Shown: positions 30,821-39,711, counted from the stretch's first letter. The stretch: 64,000 bases of DNA from Desulfobacula sp. (GCF_030145145.1 NZ_JAQYWD010000002.1:62001-126000), one strand, 5' to 3'. The notes: generated from the sequence alone by a model not told the origin. Program-made: numbers and translations.

Positions 30821-32362
30821 TTATTTCATCAACTCAAAATCATTCAGTGTCCATGTCTTTTCTATGTATCCTTTGAGGGGACCATAAAAACGGAAGACCA
30901 CAAAGAAGCCTTTCTTGGGATCGGTTTTTATGAAATTTTTCTCCATCCCCTTGGGTGCTTTTTGGCCGAAGTAAATATCCACGGAACCATCCGGGTTGGT
31001 ATCCACCCCTCGGGTACTGCTGACGGTGATGTTGCCACCGGAATCCAGCAGACTGCGGCTCATGGGATCATAAGCAGTGACCGCCCAGAAGCGTTTGACC
31101 GGAGGATTGGCCGGCACGGTGAGTCGATAGGTATTGTCCCCGAGAAGGTAGTCGCCCTCCTTGTCACGGAAACTGGTCAGGTAGGCAGTGCCCACGCCGG
31201 CAGTTGTAGAAAGAAGGTTCGGCGATACACAAATGGCCTGGTAATGCCAGAGGGTACGGGCATCAATGTCGCTATGGCCGTTGTTAACAAATTCAGTATT
31301 GCGAACGAACATCTTTTCCCAGTGTCGGTTGGACCAGTAGTTGATCTCCTTATCACGGGAAGCATAAACAATGGCCCGGGACATGGCAACGCCCTGCTTG
31401 GCTGCCTGGTCGAGTATTCCGGTCATACGGGCATCTGGATTGAAAGGCTTGCCTTTTTCAAGGCCCAGGGATGCCAGACGACCCAGTTGCTCGGCGCTGA
31501 ACAACTCTGCTGGTTCATACTGAATGATCTCATTGAGCATGGTAAAGGCGGATGCATCTTCCGGAAAAAGTGTGTTAGCGCCCATACCGGAACCATTGAC
31601 GACCGTGGTGTCCCGGGGACCGCTTTCCAGCGGATAAACTTTTAGCCGTTCCTTGAACCAGTTCACTGCCTGGTCGCCGTTGCCGACTTCGCCGAAGCCA
31701 CGCATCATGGCCCAGATCCGGTAACCAGCGGAATGAATCACGAAGTAGCCCTGGGGGACCTTGCCTTTGTACCCTGGGGGCAGAAACAGGTACTTGCCGC
31801 CTTTACCCTTGTCAGGTCCGGTGGGACCGAAGTCGGTGAGGTATTTGAAAACAGCATCATTGGCATTTCCATACATGCCGGCTGGAATCTCCATGACGGT
31901 GGCCCCGTCAACCTTCAGGTCAAGGGTGGCAAAAGCGTAGACCGTCACGTCATTACCGGTCAGGTAATTTTCACTCGGCTTCATGAAGTCGGCCATCACT
32001 GCGAAATCGGAACTGGATTTGAACTTGAAGTCACGAACCTGGGATTTTACAATGCCATAGAGCGAGAGCGATGGCAGGAAATCCATGTAGGCCTGGGTGG
32101 CCCGCTGAAGATCCAGCTCATCGTAGATCCGCTGGGTTGAGGCCTCGTCGGGAAAAGCGCCGCCTTCAAACTTCAGTGTGCCAAAGTTTGTCTTAATCTT
32201 GTCAGGGGCCGGTTTAAAATCTTTGGCAGTTTGTTTCTGACCTGCGGCCTTGAACAGGTTTCTCGTTTCTGCTTCGGACTCAGCATACACGGGTGCTGCC
32301 ATGCTGACTGTCAAAAGTCCTGTCATGATCAGATTAATGAGTAATTTTGTTTTCATTTTCAT
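30821..32362 (-). CDS. Secreted DUF1254/DUF1214 protein, 513 aa (type A)
   Basis: Signal peptide ends APVYA. Shares with the 8.6-10.1 kb product the linker LFKAAGQKQTAKDFKPAPDK, DLQRATQAYMDFLP and the end KTWTLNDFELMK, so the two are a duplicated pair in different operons. Core DKGKGGKYLFLPPGYKG is normal. Last gene of the promoter-4 operon. A 28-nt piece of its 3' end, covering the TWTLND codons, reappears at 43222. Confidence 0.9.
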   Translation of the reverse strand: MKMKTKLLINLIMTGLLTVSMAAPVYAESEAETRNLFKAAGQKQTAKDFKPAPDKIKTNFGTLKFEGGAFPDEASTQRIYDELDLQRATQAYMDFLPSLSLYGIVKSQVRDFKFKSSSDFAVMADFMKPSENYLTGNDVTVYAFATLDLKVDGATVMEIPAGMYGNANDAVFKYLTDFGPTGPDKGKGGKYLFLPPGYKGKVPQGYFVIHSAGYRIWAMMRGFGEVGNGDQAVNWFKERLKVYPLESGPRDTTVVNGSGMGANTLFPEDASAFTMLNEIIQYEPAELFSAEQLGRLASLGLEKGKPFNPDARMTGILDQAAKQGVAMSRAIVYASRDKEINYWSNRHWEKMFVRNTEFVNNGHSDIDARTLWHYQAICVSPNLLSTTAGVGTAYLTSFRDKEGDYLLGDNTYRLTVPANPPVKRFWAVTAYDPMSRSLLDSGGNITVSSTRGVDTNPDGSVDIYFGQKAPKGMEKNFIKTDPKKGFFVVFRFYGPLKGYIEKTWTLNDFELMK

Positions 32363-32422
32363 ATTTTCCTTTTATCTATTCGATTTTCTCAAAGTCGTTC
32401 ATCTACACTTCTTGCTCAATAG

Positions 32423-33934
32423 CTACTCGACCAATTCAATCTCACTCGGTCGCCAGGTCTTGTCAAACCAGGCCTGTTCTGGGCCGTATAGGCGGAACAG
32501 CATGTGCCAGCCCATGCCGGGAACGGTCTGAACCCAGTTACTCTTTTTGCCCTTTGGTGCTTTGGGACCAAAGTAAACGTCGTATGAACCGTCGGCATTT
32601 TTCTGCACTTTCCCTTCAGCACTGGTGATTTCAGGGAAGCGCTGGTCGGTCTGCAACATGGAACGTGTCTGCACGTTGTAGAGCGTAAACGCCCAGAATT
32701 GGTTTGCCGGCACGTTGGGAGGCAGGTGCACCTTGTACGTCTTGCTTCCGTCAAGCCGACGCCCCTTTGAATCACGCATCCCTGCGATATACTGTGTTCC
32801 GCTGCCTACCTTTGGTGTGACCATGGCCGGGGTGATGCCGGTGGCATACATATGGAACCTGGTACGGGCATCCAGCAGGCGTGCGCCATTTCGGGTAAAC
32901 GTATGACTTCCTCCGATCCAGGGGTGTTCCCATCCACTGCCGGGATAGACCTTTGCTTCAGCATCACGGTTCCGATACAGCACAACCCGGGCCGCTGCCG
33001 AACCGACATCTGCCGCTTCTTTTAAAATTTTCTGCATTCGGGCATCGGGATTGAACGGCTTGCCTTTTTCGATGCCGATGGAGGCCAGCATGCCGAGAAT
33101 TTCAGGACTTTGGGATTCGCTCGGCTCTTCCTGAACCACCTTGTTAATTTCATCGAAGTAGCTGACATCCGAAGCATGGATGGTATTCAGGAATTTCATC
33201 GAAATGTCGTGATACTTCACCTTCGAAGCGCTGTCTGATTTGCCCAGCGGGTATAGCTTAAAGTGATCTTTAATGCTTTGTAATCCGGGAGCCGCGTCCC
33301 CATCTTGAAGGAACCCGCGAATCAGCAGCCAGTTTCCATACGTCTGGGATTGGGTTACATGATATCCGTCCGGAGCCTCGCCTTTATAGCCTGGAGGCAG
33401 AATCACGTATTTCCCGCCTTTGCCCTTGTCAGGGCCGGCCAGTCCGAAGTCCGTTACATAGCGGAACCAGAAATCATCAATCAGACCCAGCACATTCGGC
33501 GGCGCTTCCATGACCATCGGTCCTTCTTTCAAATCCAGCCAGAGAAACAGATAGATCACCGTGGTATTTGGTGTCAGCAACTGCACCTTGGAGTCCATAC
33601 GCGGCCAGATGATCGCAGTCTGGTTGTCCGGCCCATATTGTCTGATCCCGTTACGAAACCCGGTAAGTGAGCCTGCCGGTGTGGTCATCATGACACTTTC
33701 AACGGCACGCTGAAAATCAAGCTGATCGTAGATCTTCTGCGCAGTCTCTTCAGTTGGGAAACCATCCTCAAAGGTTAAGGTACCCAATCGGGTTTCCACC
33801 TTGTCCGCAATCGTGATCGATGCGGGGATTTTGGTGGTCATTTTCATTTTTGGTGGGGCCGCAGACAGGGATCCCGCAAGGATCAGGACCATGCATAGAA
33901 CAAGTGCACTTGATATAAACTGTTTAGGTTTCAT
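32423..33934 (-). CDS. Secreted DUF1254/DUF1214 protein, 503 aa (type D)
   Basis: Signal peptide ends GSLSA. Pair of the 7.0-8.5 kb protein (KMTTKIPASIT, GFRNGIRQYGPDNQTAIIW, VLGLIDDFWFRYVTDFG). Motifs: DKGKGGKYVILPPGYKG, GKPFNPDARMQKILKEAA and TWRPSEIELVE. The start codon lies 11 bp inside the small conserved-protein gene, which supplies its ribosome site, so the two are translationally coupled. First DUF1254 gene after the regulator/small-protein pair. Confidence 0.9.
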   Translation of the reverse strand: MKPKQFISSALVLCMVLILAGSLSAAPPKMKMTTKIPASITIADKVETRLGTLTFEDGFPTEETAQKIYDQLDFQRAVESVMMTTPAGSLTGFRNGIRQYGPDNQTAIIWPRMDSKVQLLTPNTTVIYLFLWLDLKEGPMVMEAPPNVLGLIDDFWFRYVTDFGLAGPDKGKGGKYVILPPGYKGEAPDGYHVTQSQTYGNWLLIRGFLQDGDAAPGLQSIKDHFKLYPLGKSDSASKVKYHDISMKFLNTIHASDVSYFDEINKVVQEEPSESQSPEILGMLASIGIEKGKPFNPDARMQKILKEAADVGSAAARVVLYRNRDAEAKVYPGSGWEHPWIGGSHTFTRNGARLLDARTRFHMYATGITPAMVTPKVGSGTQYIAGMRDSKGRRLDGSKTYKVHLPPNVPANQFWAFTLYNVQTRSMLQTDQRFPEITSAEGKVQKNADGSYDVYFGPKAPKGKKSNWVQTVPGMGWHMLFRLYGPEQAWFDKTWRPSEIELVE

Positions 33935-34256
33935 TTTTATCCTCCATTTTTTTAGGGTTTGCTCTTTGTGATTCTTTATGATTTAAATCTGCTTCACTCT
34001 TTTCAGAAATATTCTCAATCAGCAGAATCGGAAAGTGCATCTCAGCCAGGCCATTCAGCACTCCCATCAGTTCGGATTGATCCATGAGGCGCCCGGTCAG
34101 GCATGTGACCACAGATTGATCCGTTCTCCTCCGGTACGTTATCCGCATGCCGGCAAAGCAGTCGGACCAGCTTTCCTCCAGCAGTCCCTCGATTTCCATT
34201 CGATAGAATGCCTGGGACCACGGCCGTAAATATTGTCCGTCTTTTGTATCCGGCAT
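33924..34256 (-). CDS. Small conserved protein (DQSEL-GVL family), 110 aa, member A
   Basis: No signal peptide or membrane segment. The core (RPWSQAFYRMEIEGLLEE, then VTCLTGRLMDQSELMGVLNG and LAEMHFPILLIE) recurs in two other products here, at 41.3-41.6 and 59.7-60.0 kb. The last ~28 residues are charged and not shared. Located between the MalT-like regulator and a DUF1254 gene and overlapping the latter by 11 bp. Function unknown; being cytoplasmic and always next to the regulators or the same promoter type, a regulatory or adaptor role is plausible. Confidence 0.75.
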   Translation of the reverse strand: MPDTKDGQYLRPWSQAFYRMEIEGLLEESWSDCFAGMRITYRRRTDQSVVTCLTGRLMDQSELMGVLNGLAEMHFPILLIENISEKSEADLNHKESQRANPKKMEDKNET

Positions 34257-34427
34257 TGCTTAGTACCTTTTTTTATTTTGAGAGATAATTTCAGTCCGTA
34301 TTCGACTTTAGTATATTTACAATGGGGGCAATACGCATCCATCCAAATGGCGTAAAAATGGCGAATACAGATCTTTTTTTCGGAAATAATAAGGTCGGTG
34401 AAAGGTTTCCAGGGATGGGTGTCTACC

Positions 34428-34694
34428 TCATTTTAAAGGTAAAATCCCTAATTTGGTGGCCTTTAGCACGGCTTCCCTACGTTTGAAGACCTGGAGTTTC
34501 TGGTAGATGCTTCTCAGGTGGGATTTCACCGTTACCGAAGATATAGATAAATGTTCGGCAATTTCCTTGTTTTGCAGGCGTTGGGAGAGCAATTCCAGTA
34601 CATCGAGCTCACGATGGGTCAGTGGCTCCACCAGCGGTTGTGATGGCGGGGACTTCCAGCCACATAAACAGCCCGGCCGGTGCGGTATTTTCAT
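34428..34694 (-). pseudogene. MalT-like regulator A, detached LuxR-type HTH domain
   Basis: From about 34660 the frame reads [19 protein letters not shown] and [20 protein letters not shown], a complete LuxR/FixJ-type helix-turn-helix, then a short tail. It is out of frame with the 717-aa ATPase/TPR part upstream. The linker normally preceding this HTH (present in the second regulator, ~110-130 aa) is missing, so a deletion with frameshift separated the DNA-binding domain. Whether any translation reaches it is unclear. Confidence 0.85.
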
Positions 34695-36762
34695 CGGCGA
34701 TCCGTGCCCATTCGAGTGCCGCTGTCACATCCTTGCGCAACAATGCGACTCGCGCCCGGCAGGAATGGGCGATACCCATATATTGAGCATCGCCAAGATC
34801 CATGGCAAATGTTTCCAGCAGGGTCAGGGATAGGGATGCTGCATCATGCTGTTTAAGGAGTTGCTGTGTCAGTGCCAGCCCGGCAATGGAATCGACTGCT
34901 GCACGGGCATGCATAATATATCGCTGTTGCACTACCCAGGTGAAGGACTCCAACGCCGGCGCCAGCTCATTTGCCTGAAAGTGGGTGCAAGCCCTCATAT
35001 AAGCGCTCCAGGTATCGGTGTAAATGATATTGCTGTGGGCAGCGACCCTGTGCAGCCGCTTTGCCTCCACCCGGCCGCGAAGCAGATCACCTGAAAGATA
35101 GTATACAAAGTAGAGCCCAGCCACCAGGCGCGAAAGATAGATGCCTTCCAGGTTCCCTGTTTCACTAATGCGGGCATCCAGACCATTGATTGCCTTTTCA
35201 GTGTTTCCTTCCATACACAGGGCAAGGTGGTACTGCAGCTCCAGCAGCCCCCTCACCAGACCCTGCTGCTCTGGCAGGTGTATCCGCGCTCCCTCGAAAC
35301 ACTTGAGGCTCAAGGACCCTTCTCCCGACCAGTAGTGGAGTTCCCCCTGCAACAGGGACAATTCTCCCAACAGGGAAGGATCGGTACTTTCCGGGTTCAC
35401 AAGGGAGGTTACCTTTTCAACGATCAGGGCAAGCCGTTCAAACTGAAACCGCTCGTAGGCACTCCATGCATCTGCCAGCAGAAGAGCAGGTCTGGTCTCA
35501 CGAACCGCTTTTGGAATCATCCTAAACCCTTTTTCCAGGACATACCACTTGTCATCGTTCAGCAGATTTCCCCGGTATTTCTCCACGAGATCTGCGGCTT
35601 TCTCGTCATGTCCGCCCCGTATCGCATATACCAGCGCTTCCTCCAGAAGTCCCTGGGACTCGAACCAGTCGCCAGCCCGGCCATGGAGCTCAGCTATCTT
35701 CTCACTAATCCTATCTCCATGGAATTGCCGTTGCAGAAGTTGTTGAAACAGATGGTGGTACCTGAACCACTGATTTTCGGTATCCAGGGGAATAACAAAG
35801 AGGTTGTTTTTCTGCAGCCAGCCAATCACTTCTCTGCCATCCATGCCGACCTCGGCCAATAAATGATCTCCCTTGCACAGGGCATCGCACAAGGGAGCGC
35901 AGAATCGATCAAGAATTGAAATGGCCATTAAGAACCGTCCTAGACCGGCCGGCTGTTGATCCAGCACCTCACTGACAAGGTAATCAACCACGTAACGAGT
36001 GGTGCCCTTTAGGTCCAGCAGTTTTTGTCCGGGATTCTCCTGCCCTTGGATCGCCAGGACCGCCAGGTGCAGCCCGGTCACCCAGCCTTCGGTCTTTTTG
36101 GCCAGTGCCTTGGTAATCTCTTTTTCAATTTTATATTCTGTCGCAGCCTGTAAATATCGAACGATCTCATCCTCAGAGAATCGCAAATCCCGCATTCGCA
36201 GTTCGGTGAGCATTCCCCTGGCGCGCAGGGATGAAATGGGTAAAACCGGATCTCTTCGGCCGACCAGAACCAACTGCATTGATGGCGGTGGATGGTGTAT
36301 TAACAGACCGATAAACGCATTGACCGCTTTATTCGTTATATGATGGATATCATCCAGCACAACAATAAATTCCTGATCGATCTGCTCTATTTCATTGACC
36401 AGGGTCGTTGATAGAAGGGTCTCCGGAGGCAGATTCCGCACATTAATCAGGGCCATGGTTTCCTTGACAGCATGGGGAAACATCGTCTGTATTGCGGCGA
36501 GAAGATAGGCAAGGAACTGGTGCAGATCATCATCATTTTTGTCCAGGGACAACCATGCATTTTGTTTTCCGCACCCTTCGAGCCAGTAACTGACCACCGT
36601 ACTTTTTCCATACCCCGCCGGTGCTGAAACCAATACCAGGGGCCGGTCAGGGTGTTTACCCAGGCGCTCCAGCAGTTCAAGCCGGGGCACATGATTGACG
36701 GGTATCGGAGGCCGGTAAAGTTTAGTGCGTAGCAGTGGTATATTTGAAGATTCAGTTTCCAT
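34609..36762 (-). CDS. MalT-like (LuxR/STAND) regulator A, ATPase and TPR part, 717 aa, HTH lost by frameshift
   Basis: Starts [15 protein letters not shown], typical of MalT-type activators; Walker [11 protein letters not shown] (~50), Walker [13 protein letters not shown] (~135), sensor motifs, then a long TPR-like helical region to ~700. The protein ends abnormally ([15 protein letters not shown]) at a deletion: the next bases encode the LuxR HTH in another frame. Intact MalT-type proteins are ~850-900 aa. As it stands it can hydrolyse ATP and sense a ligand but not bind DNA. First gene behind promoter copy 4, apart from a remnant. Confidence 0.85.
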   Translation of the reverse strand: METESSNIPLLRTKLYRPPIPVNHVPRLELLERLGKHPDRPLVLVSAPAGYGKSTVVSYWLEGCGKQNAWLSLDKNDDDLHQFLAYLLAAIQTMFPHAVKETMALINVRNLPPETLLSTTLVNEIEQIDQEFIVVLDDIHHITNKAVNAFIGLLIHHPPPSMQLVLVGRRDPVLPISSLRARGMLTELRMRDLRFSEDEIVRYLQAATEYKIEKEITKALAKKTEGWVTGLHLAVLAIQGQENPGQKLLDLKGTTRYVVDYLVSEVLDQQPAGLGRFLMAISILDRFCAPLCDALCKGDHLLAEVGMDGREVIGWLQKNNLFVIPLDTENQWFRYHHLFQQLLQRQFHGDRISEKIAELHGRAGDWFESQGLLEEALVYAIRGGHDEKAADLVEKYRGNLLNDDKWYVLEKGFRMIPKAVRETRPALLLADAWSAYERFQFERLALIVEKVTSLVNPESTDPSLLGELSLLQGELHYWSGEGSLSLKCFEGARIHLPEQQGLVRGLLELQYHLALCMEGNTEKAINGLDARISETGNLEGIYLSRLVAGLYFVYYLSGDLLRGRVEAKRLHRVAAHSNIIYTDTWSAYMRACTHFQANELAPALESFTWVVQQRYIMHARAAVDSIAGLALTQQLLKQHDAASLSLTLLETFAMDLGDAQYMGIAHSCRARVALLRKDVTAALEWARIADENTAPAGLFMWLEVPAITTAGGATDPS

Positions 36763-36775
36763 ATCTCAACACCAG

Positions 36776-36892
36776 GCTCACTGATTTGTGCCTGCTCTTG
36801 CCCAGTCGCTCCAACAACTTTGACCGATGCGCAATTGGGGGCCGATGCAGTTTGGTGCGAAGTAAAATTATGTTGCCTGATTCAGAAACCAT
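36776..36892 (-). pseudogene. N-terminal remnant of a second MalT-like regulator
   Basis: ATG at 36892 starts MVSESGNIILLRTKLHRPP, almost the start of regulator B (MDSESGSIILLRTKLHRPP at 43.2 kb), with frame loss after ~20 codons. It lies between promoter copy 4 and regulator A, showing that a regulator B-type gene originally stood behind this promoter. Confidence 0.7.
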
Positions 36893-36945
36893 GCTTTGAC
36901 TCTTAATTATTCTAAAAAAAGGTTAACCTTTTGGCTTTATTTTGT

Positions 36946-37018
36946 GTTTATATTATAGGTTTTTGGGTAAAAAAAAATCCCCCATGGAGAGGGAAAGTTA
37001 TCCCCCGTTGTGGGGGAT
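36946..37018 (-). promoter_or_regulatory. CCCCC/GGGGG promoter element, copy 4
   Basis: ATCCCCCACAACGGGGGAT, 16 bp, GGGGGAT, eight T, then TATAAT (36952-36957) exactly 19 nt after the last box. This is the clearest -10 of the six and has no -35, as expected for an activator-dependent promoter. Heads the regulator A operon. Confidence 0.75.
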
Positions 37019-37138
37019 AAAATGAATAGAATCAAAAACCCTCTCGAACACGGAAGGCCTGATTAAATGTTTTGGTCTTTAGCGTCGATGGTGTGAGAGA
37101 CGGTGTGGGAGCATAGAACGCTGCCAGATTAATTCTTT

Positions 37139-37177
37139 AAAAAGCCCTGATCATTATCATAATGGTCAGGGCTTTTT
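37139..37177. terminator. Bidirectional intrinsic terminator
   Basis: AAAAAGCCCTGA...TCAGGGCTTTTT: a G/C stem with A-tract before and T-tract after, the classic Rho-independent form readable from both strands. Confidence 0.8.
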
Positions 37178-37228
37178 GCGTTGGTGGGGACTTGTTCAGA
37201 CCCTTGTCAGATTTGGGTGCTTATTAAT

Positions 37229-37400
37229 ATACCCAGGAGGGGTCAGACTTGCGTTATTGACGCTTTTGCTGAATTTCTTTGCTATTACAGTCTGTTATCA
37301 AAAGCATGGCGCCTGATAAAAGATTCAGCCTCCAATAACACAAGCCTGACCCCGTCGAACCATCAATTACGACAAGTGGGCGAAATTAGGACCAAGCCCC
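37229..37400 (+). repeat. REP/MITE-like repeat, copy A
   Basis: Unit bounded by ATACCCAGG and GACCAAGCCC, containing terminal inverted repeats GGGGTCAGACTTGCGTTATTG / CAATAACACAAGCCTGACCCC and an internal hairpin region. Copies B (45666) and C (53742, reverse) match; A has ~26 extra bases near the centre. The GGGGTCAG ends resemble non-autonomous elements of REP-associated transposases; no transposase is in the window. Confidence 0.75.
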
Positions 37401-37401
37401 T

Positions 37402-37575
37402 TTTGAGGAAATAGGTATCCTTGTCAGCGTATCCCATGACCCATTCACTGTCTGTATCTTTGTATATGCGTGCGCCGGGATCACGCGGATAAACCTTCAG
37501 GTTATTCTTTATGTTTGCAGCGGCATCCTCGACATTGGTTCTTATGTAACCCCGCATGAAATTCCATACTGCGGT
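37402..37575 (-). pseudogene. DUF1254 fragment with internal deletion
   Basis: Encodes VWNFMRGYIRTNVEDAA and NNLKVYP fused directly to RDPGARIYKDTDSEWVMG and DKDTYFL. In intact type B genes these segments are ~150 codons apart; both flank a VYP-type codon run, so a deletion at short homology is likely. Most similar to the gene at 39.7-41.3 kb. Its 3' side abuts REP/MITE copy A. Confidence 0.8.
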
Positions 37576-37589
37576 GGTCCCCAAAAAAC

Positions 37590-37864
37590 GAACAATGTGC
37601 TAAGTGTAAATTTACAAGGTAAATATGCCATGGCTATGGTAGTTTTACAAGGGTGTTTTGTCCGTGTCGGTCACATAAATCTCATCCAGTAGCATTTGAG
37701 CAAGATTACAAAAAAAATGAAATGGAAATTAACCAACGTTTTTTAAAATTGGGAAAATACTAATTTTCATGATCAATAACTGTAGCTATAGACAGGGATT
37801 TATTCTTTAACAAGAATAAACCTTAACGTTGCATAAAAATTTTGATAATGGATTGTCTTGATGA
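37590..37864. other. A/T-rich spacer, nothing recognised
   Basis: Some 275 bp between the DUF1254 fragment and the Fic gene with no open frame of note, no strong hairpin and no repeat. Confidence 0.5.
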
Positions 37865-38446
37865 TTAGGATCTAACAAATTCAAGCAACAGAGAATAATC
37901 ATGCTCATCTGCCATTTTTAAAGCTGTAATATATTCTTCTCTGGTTTTATTGTGATTAGCAAGACTCTCTCCACCCCAGGAGAAAACTTCTGTGGCGAAT
38001 AATTTTTCAAGAATTAAATCTGCCATAAGTCGTGCATGTCTACCATTTCCGTTTGAAAATGGATGTATGAAGACTAACCTGTGATGAAATCTGGCTGCGA
38101 ATTCATCTGGAGGATAAGTATTATACTCTATCCACGCATGAGAATCATCACACAAGGTTTGTAATTCCACTTCAATTTGAATATGTGGGATTCCCAGATT
38201 TTTTTTGGATTTTCTAAATTTACCTGCCCATTTCCAGACATTAGAAAACATTTGTTTGTGAAGTTTACAAATAAATTTGATATTTAAAATGTCATTCGTT
38301 CTTAAATTGTCACTCCAAATGATCGCTTGGTTGATATTTTCCATTTCTAAAAAATCGAGTTCACCACGGGTTGTAATATGTGTCGGCAAAAGCCCTTTGA
38401 GTTCGTCATAATCGAGAGGGGTAGCACCGTCAGCATGGTCAATCAT
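37865..38446 (-). CDS. Fic-domain protein (mobile mystery protein B), 193 aa
   Basis: Contains the full Fic catalytic motif HPFSNGNGRHAR (catalytic His128), so AMP- or other NMP-transfer activity is expected; no obvious inhibitory (S/T)xxxE(G/N) helix is seen, and control probably comes from its partner. N-terminal ATPLDYDELKGLLPTHITT is characteristic of mobile mystery protein B. Its ATG shares one base with the stop of the mobile mystery A gene (TAATG). Acts in the cytoplasm; a toxin-like or epigenetic role is suspected for such pairs. Confidence 0.88.
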   Translation of the reverse strand: MIDHADGATPLDYDELKGLLPTHITTRGELDFLEMENINQAIIWSDNLRTNDILNIKFICKLHKQMFSNVWKWAGKFRKSKKNLGIPHIQIEVELQTLCDDSHAWIEYNTYPPDEFAARFHHRLVFIHPFSNGNGRHARLMADLILEKLFATEVFSWGGESLANHNKTREEYITALKMADEHDYSLLLEFVRS

Positions 38447-38922
38447 TATTTATCCTTCTCCCACAACAGAGAAGGGGAATCAATTATTTCTTCCACCATA
38501 TTATTAAACGCTTTTTTAGCATTTTTAGATGAAAGTCCTTGAGCTTCTAAATTCATAGTGTGCATAAGCCTGTTCATACGTTTTTGAGAAATAATTGAGG
38601 CTTGTTTTCTGACAGTATCGTCTAAGCTTGTTCGAGGTACAAACCCATAAACAAAAACACAATCAAGCTTATCTGCAACTCGATTCATAGTTTTAAGGGT
38701 AAGGCTTCCAGTAATCTCATCCTGTTCTATTCGAGGGATTCTAGATTTGCTGACTCCAAGCCGGTCAGCAAATTGTCGCATATTCATTCCCAAAGCATCA
38801 CGGATGGCACGAATCCATCCATTCATCGGCCTGTTTACCGAGGCGATAGTTGAAAACCGATTCAAGGTGTCATCCAATTGTTCTCGAATTATTTTTTTTT
38901 GTTTTTTTCTCATTTCGTTCAT
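38446..38922 (-). CDS. Mobile mystery protein A (HTH regulator), 158 aa
   Basis: Central Xre-type helix-turn-helix (MNMRQFADRLGVSKSRIPRI), with the family motif SLTLKTMNRVADKLDCVFVY after it. Pairs with the Fic-domain mobile mystery B gene directly downstream. Probably represses its own operon through the A/T palindromes upstream. Start uncertain (38922 or an upstream codon at 38943); there is no clear ribosome site, so leaderless-like initiation is possible. The A/T-rich composition of the pair and its promoter marks it as a mobile module. Confidence 0.85.
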   Translation of the reverse strand: MNEMRKKQKKIIREQLDDTLNRFSTIASVNRPMNGWIRAIRDALGMNMRQFADRLGVSKSRIPRIEQDEITGSLTLKTMNRVADKLDCVFVYGFVPRTSLDDTVRKQASIISQKRMNRLMHTMNLEAQGLSSKNAKKAFNNMVEEIIDSPSLLWEKDK

Positions 38923-38953
38923 AATTATATATGCATTTAGCAAACCTTAGTAC

Positions 38954-39030
38954 ACATATATATAATCAAAATGAAGTTGTCAAGCTATATATATATGTAC
39001 GGAATATTTTGATTATTATACATATATATG
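38954..39030 (-). promoter_or_regulatory. Promoter and operator of the mobile mystery pair
   Basis: TTGACA (38978-38983, minus strand) is 17 bp from TATATG (38955-38960). Around it lie an inverted repeat, ACATATATATAATCAAAAT and ATTTTGATTATTATACATA, and a third ACATATATATA run between. The repeats overlap the -10, suiting autorepression by the HTH protein. Confidence 0.65.
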
Positions 39031-39100
39031 CATGCTATATAATTTCTTTGGTTTTCTGATACCACGGAATTAATAGCAGTGTTTCGCCAGGGATGAGTCT

Positions 39101-39172
39101 ACCGCCGAAATCACCCAGCAGGTAGGAACGTTTGGCAAAATCACCGGAATAGTCAGGCAGCGGCAGGATGCC
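39101..39172 (-). pseudogene. OprB porin gene fragment
   Basis: Seventy-odd bases match 16620-16690, the codons for GILPLPDYSGDFAKRSYLLG and the following DFGG, with few changes. No flanking gene. Confidence 0.7.
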
Positions 39173-39192
39173 TCCGGCAAAGCCGGAGGCAT
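39168..39192. repeat. Hairpin shared with the sulfatase spacer
   Basis: ATGCCTCCGGC / GCCGGAGGCAT, perfect 11-bp stem. It and the next ~45 bp match the spacer between sulfatases 2 and 3 (23582-23640). Confidence 0.6.
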
Positions 39193-39265
39193 GATGTTAT
39201 CCAGGCGCCTGTTTTAAAAATCTATAACCCGATGTTCGTCACATCTCCTTTATTAATTGTAAGAA

Positions 39266-39643
39266 TTATTTTGCTTTTTCAACATCAGGTATTACCCAAC
39301 TTCTATCCATAAATGCTTTTTTTGGAGAATACAAACGTAGCATAGCAAAGAATGCTCTTCCCGGTTCTGTAGGTATCCAGTTTTTCTTCTTGTATGCATA
39401 TTGCCATTGTGCAAAAGACATCAATGGAATAGACCAGATGTAAGCCTGACAAGCTCGTTGGAAATCCATTTCGTTAAATAATTTGGCGATGGTTCTATCC
39501 GTAGGATATCCATTTTCAAAAGAGTGAGTGAATTCAAGATCACCAATGCGTGTGTTCACTTGCTCTTGGGCTTGCATTGGAATAGCAATTCCACTAATAA
39601 ACAAGCCTGTAAATAAAATAATCAGTAATTTTTGCAGTTTCAT
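39266..39643 (-). CDS. Truncated DUF1254/DUF1214 protein with in-frame internal deletion, 125 aa
   Basis: Intact signal peptide (ending PMQA), the first ~65 residues of a DUF1254 domain (NTRIGDLEFTHSFENGYPTD, NEMDFQRACQAYIWSIPLMS), then a direct join after FAQWQYA to the last ~50 residues of a DUF1214 domain (KKKNWIPTEPGRAFFAMLRL, SWVIPDVEK). About 390 residues are missing but the frame is kept and a ribosome site (GGAG) is present, so a small secreted protein could be made. Could be decay or a reduced functional form. Confidence 0.75.
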   Translation of the reverse strand: MKLQKLLIILFTGLFISGIAIPMQAQEQVNTRIGDLEFTHSFENGYPTDRTIAKLFNEMDFQRACQAYIWSIPLMSFAQWQYAYKKKNWIPTEPGRAFFAMLRLYSPKKAFMDRSWVIPDVEKAK

Positions 39644-39663
39644 TCTTCTTCTCCATTTTTTTT

Positions 39664-39691
39664 GACGAGGCCAATTCTGACCGGCCTCTCC
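39664..39691 (-). repeat. GC-rich hairpin repeat copy
   Basis: GACGAGGCCAATTCTGACCGGCCTCTCC, same design and position (21 nt before a start) as the copies at 2604, 8552 and 10169. Confidence 0.5.
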
Positions 39692-39711
39692 GTATATTTG
39701 TTTTTATCTAA

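Noticed and set aside
37590-37864. tRNA or attachment site beside the mobile mystery island
   Set aside because: No cloverleaf, no direct repeats flanking the island and no integrase were found.
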